Part shown: positions 62,018 through 64,000 of the stretch, in pieces
Layout of the letters: each line of letters opens with the position of its first letter
Numbering within the stretch: the first letter of the stretch is position 1
NCBI GenBank assembly: GCA_020849895.1
Contig: JADZFN010000036.1
Span: forward strand, 1 to 64,000
From: Verrucomicrobiia bacterium
GTDB taxonomy: Bacteria; Verrucomicrobiota; Verrucomicrobiia; JABWAM01
Length of the DNA stretch: 64,000 bases
Direction: 5' to 3'
Program-made: the position numbers and the translations under genes
Notes under the pieces: generated by a model
The model's input: only the letters and a program-made list of their open reading frames with translations
Databases searched by the model: none
What the model was told of the DNA's origin: nothing

Positions 62018-64000
62018 TCACGCGAGATCAAGGCGGAGGCGTCCCTCCAGCAACAGCGTGGATGTCGCTTCGGACCTGCGGGCCGACCAACGGAGGTTCA
62101 CCCTCCGCCCGTTGACCTTGAGGATCGGGCGCGTCGGGCTCCAGAGGTGAAGACGCGCGAATCCGGACGAGTCCAACACGGCGCGCAAGCGTCCGGGAGT
62201 GGCCTTCGTCTCGCGCACGGCGCACGCTCCCGCGGAGAGAATCACCGGATGATTCGGAGGGCGATCCGTCTTCAGGATCGTCACCTTCTGATCGAATGCC
62301 GGGCCGCAAGGCTGGATTTGATGGGTCCCGACGCGCGCCTGGCCGTTGACCTTCATGGAGGCGATCCAACGGCCGCGCCCGCGGACCCGCACCGCCCAGC
62401 GATGTCCGTTCCAGTGAAGATTCGTGAGCGCGACGTCCCGTCCGCCGTCTCCAGGGACGCATTCCAGAGGGCCGCGCTCGAAGCGAATCCCCGCCACCGC
62501 ATCGAGAAACCCCATCCACCACGCATAAAGCGTCATGCCCTGCCACCAGGACGTGGCTTGGTAGAGCGATTCGGGTTTGTAACGTCCGCCGGGCGACGCG
62601 TGGAAAAGGTTCTCATGGATGAGACGATCGGCCGCGTAATGCTTCAGGAAGGCGTTCACCTGGAGATCGAGCAGTTCCTGGTCGCCCGCGAGGCGGGCGA
62701 GCTTCAGCGTTTCGCGCGTCTGGTTTTGGACCCAGTTGTCCTTCCAACGTTCGTAAACCGGTTCCTCCCGCCGATCCCGCGGCGCGACGGCGAGGCCGAG
62801 GGCGGGATGGCGAAACCGCGTCCGTGCGCATTCCGCGAGGGGTTCGACCACATCGAGCAGGAGCTGTTCGCCATAACCCTGAAACGCCAGGAGCGAAGTG
62901 AGGCGCAGGAAGGGATTCCGATGCGACGGGTCGTCCTTGAACCAAACCGAATCCACGAGGAATTTTTCGTGCTCGTCGAAGTAGAGGCGCAGGAAGTGCT
63001 TCTCGAGGCGGTCCACCACCCGCGCACAAGCCCGAACAGTCGCGCGGTCGTCGAGCACGGCGGCGAGTTCCGCCCCTTGGATGAGGCCGCTGAACAACGC
63101 CGCCATATCCTCCACGCCGCAGAGGCGGCTGGTGAGGGTGTTGTTCTCGCGCGGATCCTCAAAAGAGGGACGCGCGCATTGCTCGGGACGGTCGGCGCCG
63201 CCGAAACAGGATCCGACTAGGCCGAACCTCGAGGCGTGGCTGCAAATCACGCGGAGCGATTTTGCGAATCCGGGATAGAACCGCTCGAGCACAGCGCGGT
63301 CGCCCGAACGAAAGAAAACCTGATGAAGCAGGGAAATCCCCCACATCTCGTGATTGATCTGGTAGCCGTCGCCTAAGGGACGGTCCGGGTCCGGCGCGCG
63401 GAAGTTCCGGCCGTAAACCGGCCCGAAATCATAACCCACCGTCATCGGGATCGCGCCGTTGGGACCGCGGACGGCGTCAAGAAAGTTCAGATAACGCGGC
63501 ACGGTGTCGTCGCTGCCGCAGGCGTTGAGCACCATCGCCGGCCATTCCCCATCCCAGCCGTTCCACATCCCGTATCCGCGCGTGGCAGCGCGCAGGCCGA
63601 CCTGAGTCTCGTGGCGCACGCAGCGCATGGACTCCTGGAACAGCGGCGCCACGCGCATCATCTCCGCTAGCGCCGGAGGCGCCCCCTCGACTTCAAGGCG
63701 CGGGGTTGCCTCGGCGAGCTTCGCGTAGCGCGCCGTCTGCTCCTGAAACCATGCCGTCCATGACGCCCAGGCGTCGCGCAGACGCCATTCCGTCTCATGC
63801 GTGTCTTCGCCGAAAACCATCGCGAAACGGGCGGGCGCCCCGGGCCCGAACTCGACCTGAAGGCGGCGGACCACGCCGTCGGACTCATGGACGGCCGGGG
63901 CGAAGGATCCGATCCACGAGCAGGCTTCGTGGCGCTCGCGCGGACCGACCTTGGACGCAAACCCGTCTTGGAAACGGCGCAGCAGACCGTAACGCAACGC
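62018..64000 (-). CDS. (alpha/alpha)6-barrel glycoside hydrolase-like protein, 5' end beyond window
   Basis: At least 660 residues, open to the right edge. The catalytic-type barrel contains GYGMWNGWDGEWP, GYQINHEMWGISLLHQ, RCGVEDMAALFSGL-like LCGVEDMAALFSG, and WWQGMTLYAWWMGFLDAV. A C-terminal beta-sandwich ends in PILKVNGRRVNLRW. The layout fits GH63/GH78-like enzymes acting on alpha-linked sugars. The exact family is uncertain because the N-terminus is missing. The neighbouring malQ suggests alpha-glucan or oligosaccharide breakdown. Confidence 0.7.
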   Translation of the reverse strand, partial: ALRYGLLRRFQDGFASKVGPRERHEACSWIGSFAPAVHESDGVVRRLQVEFGPGAPARFAMVFGEDTHETEWRLRDAWASWTAWFQEQTARYAKLAEATPRLEVEGAPPALAEMMRVAPLFQESMRCVRHETQVGLRAATRGYGMWNGWDGEWPAMVLNACGSDDTVPRYLNFLDAVRGPNGAIPMTVGYDFGPVYGRNFRAPDPDRPLGDGYQINHEMWGISLLHQVFFRSGDRAVLERFYPGFAKSLRVICSHASRFGLVGSCFGGADRPEQCARPSFEDPRENNTLTSRLCGVEDMAALFSGLIQGAELAAVLDDRATVRACARVVDRLEKHFLRLYFDEHEKFLVDSVWFKDDPSHRNPFLRLTSLLAFQGYGEQLLLDVVEPLAECARTRFRHPALGLAVAPRDRREEPVYERWKDNWVQNQTRETLKLARLAGDQELLDLQVNAFLKHYAADRLIHENLFHASPGGRYKPESLYQATSWWQGMTLYAWWMGFLDAVAGIRFERGPLECVPGDGGRDVALTNLHWNGHRWAVRVRGRGRWIASMKVNGQARVGTHQIQPCGPAFDQKVTILKTDRPPNHPVILSAGACAVRETKATPGRLRAVLDSSGFARLHLWSPTRPILKVNGRRVNLRWSARRSEATSTLLLEGRLRLDLA

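Overview
This window is bacterial and reads as a chromosomal segment from the PVC superphylum, most likely Verrucomicrobiota. That placement is an inference. It rests on a pseudopilin with the H-X9-DG C-terminal motif, very large secreted LamG/RCC1/FN3 proteins with DxDxDG calcium-type repeats, a DUF1573 protein beside a MauE-type membrane protein, stand-alone helicase-associated repeats, the futalosine menaquinone gene mqnC, and an mreBCD-mrdA-rodA-rng cell-shape operon. Base composition is GC-rich. As a result, long open frames lie antisense to almost every real gene, and I discarded these.

Layout. Positions 1-9532 (minus strand) hold a 2709-residue secreted multidomain protein that is translationally coupled (GTGA) to the N-terminal part of an Rhs/YD-type secreted protein running off the left edge. 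Positions 9.9-10.8 kb hold a stand-alone helicase-associated repeat protein. Positions 10.7-16.2 kb (minus) hold a gspD-gspG-gspF unit continuing, through ATGA junctions, into DUF1573, periplasmic rhodanese and MauE/DoxX-type genes. Positions 16.2-20.4 kb are a degraded integrative element: a methylase/helicase N-terminal fragment, two unknown genes, an excisionase-like gene and a tyrosine recombinase next to tRNA-Pro(TGG). Positions 20.7-24.9 kb (plus) carry an H-X9-DG pseudopilin, a small membrane protein, a sugar isomerase-like protein, a GT4 glycosyltransferase and an FkbM-type methyltransferase. Positions 25-30.2 kb (minus) carry glmS, a two-domain esterase and a GH4 enzyme. Positions 30.4-31.7 kb carry arsR-arsM with a very clear promoter/operator.

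Positions 32-34.2 kb (plus) hold a PhnP-like hydrolase and an SRPBCC-epimerase fusion. Positions 34.3-42.4 kb (minus) hold rdgB and the mreB-mreC-mreD-mrdA-rodA-rng operon. Positions 42.5-47.1 kb (minus) hold thiE, an AsmA-like protein, an orphan RecG-type winged helix and another TIM-barrel isomerase. Positions 47.2-49.4 kb (plus) hold a DUF2513 protein, pgpA and mqnC. Positions 49.4-58.6 kb (minus) hold a CDF transporter, an M48 protease with zinc ribbons, lemA, a zf-TFIIB protein, an MFS-HEAT fusion, a HEAT lipoprotein, a small sensor-like membrane protein and a DegT aminotransferase. thiD follows on plus, and then on minus an acyltransferase, malQ and a barrel-type glycoside hydrolase cut by the right edge.

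The parts least explained by known modules are the secretin/pseudopilin operon fused to a DUF1573-rhodanese-MauE thiol cassette, the coupled giant RCC1/LamG + Rhs pair, the tRNA-Pro embedded in a 19-bp inverted repeat beside a decaying element, and the MFS-HEAT / HEAT-lipoprotein pair.
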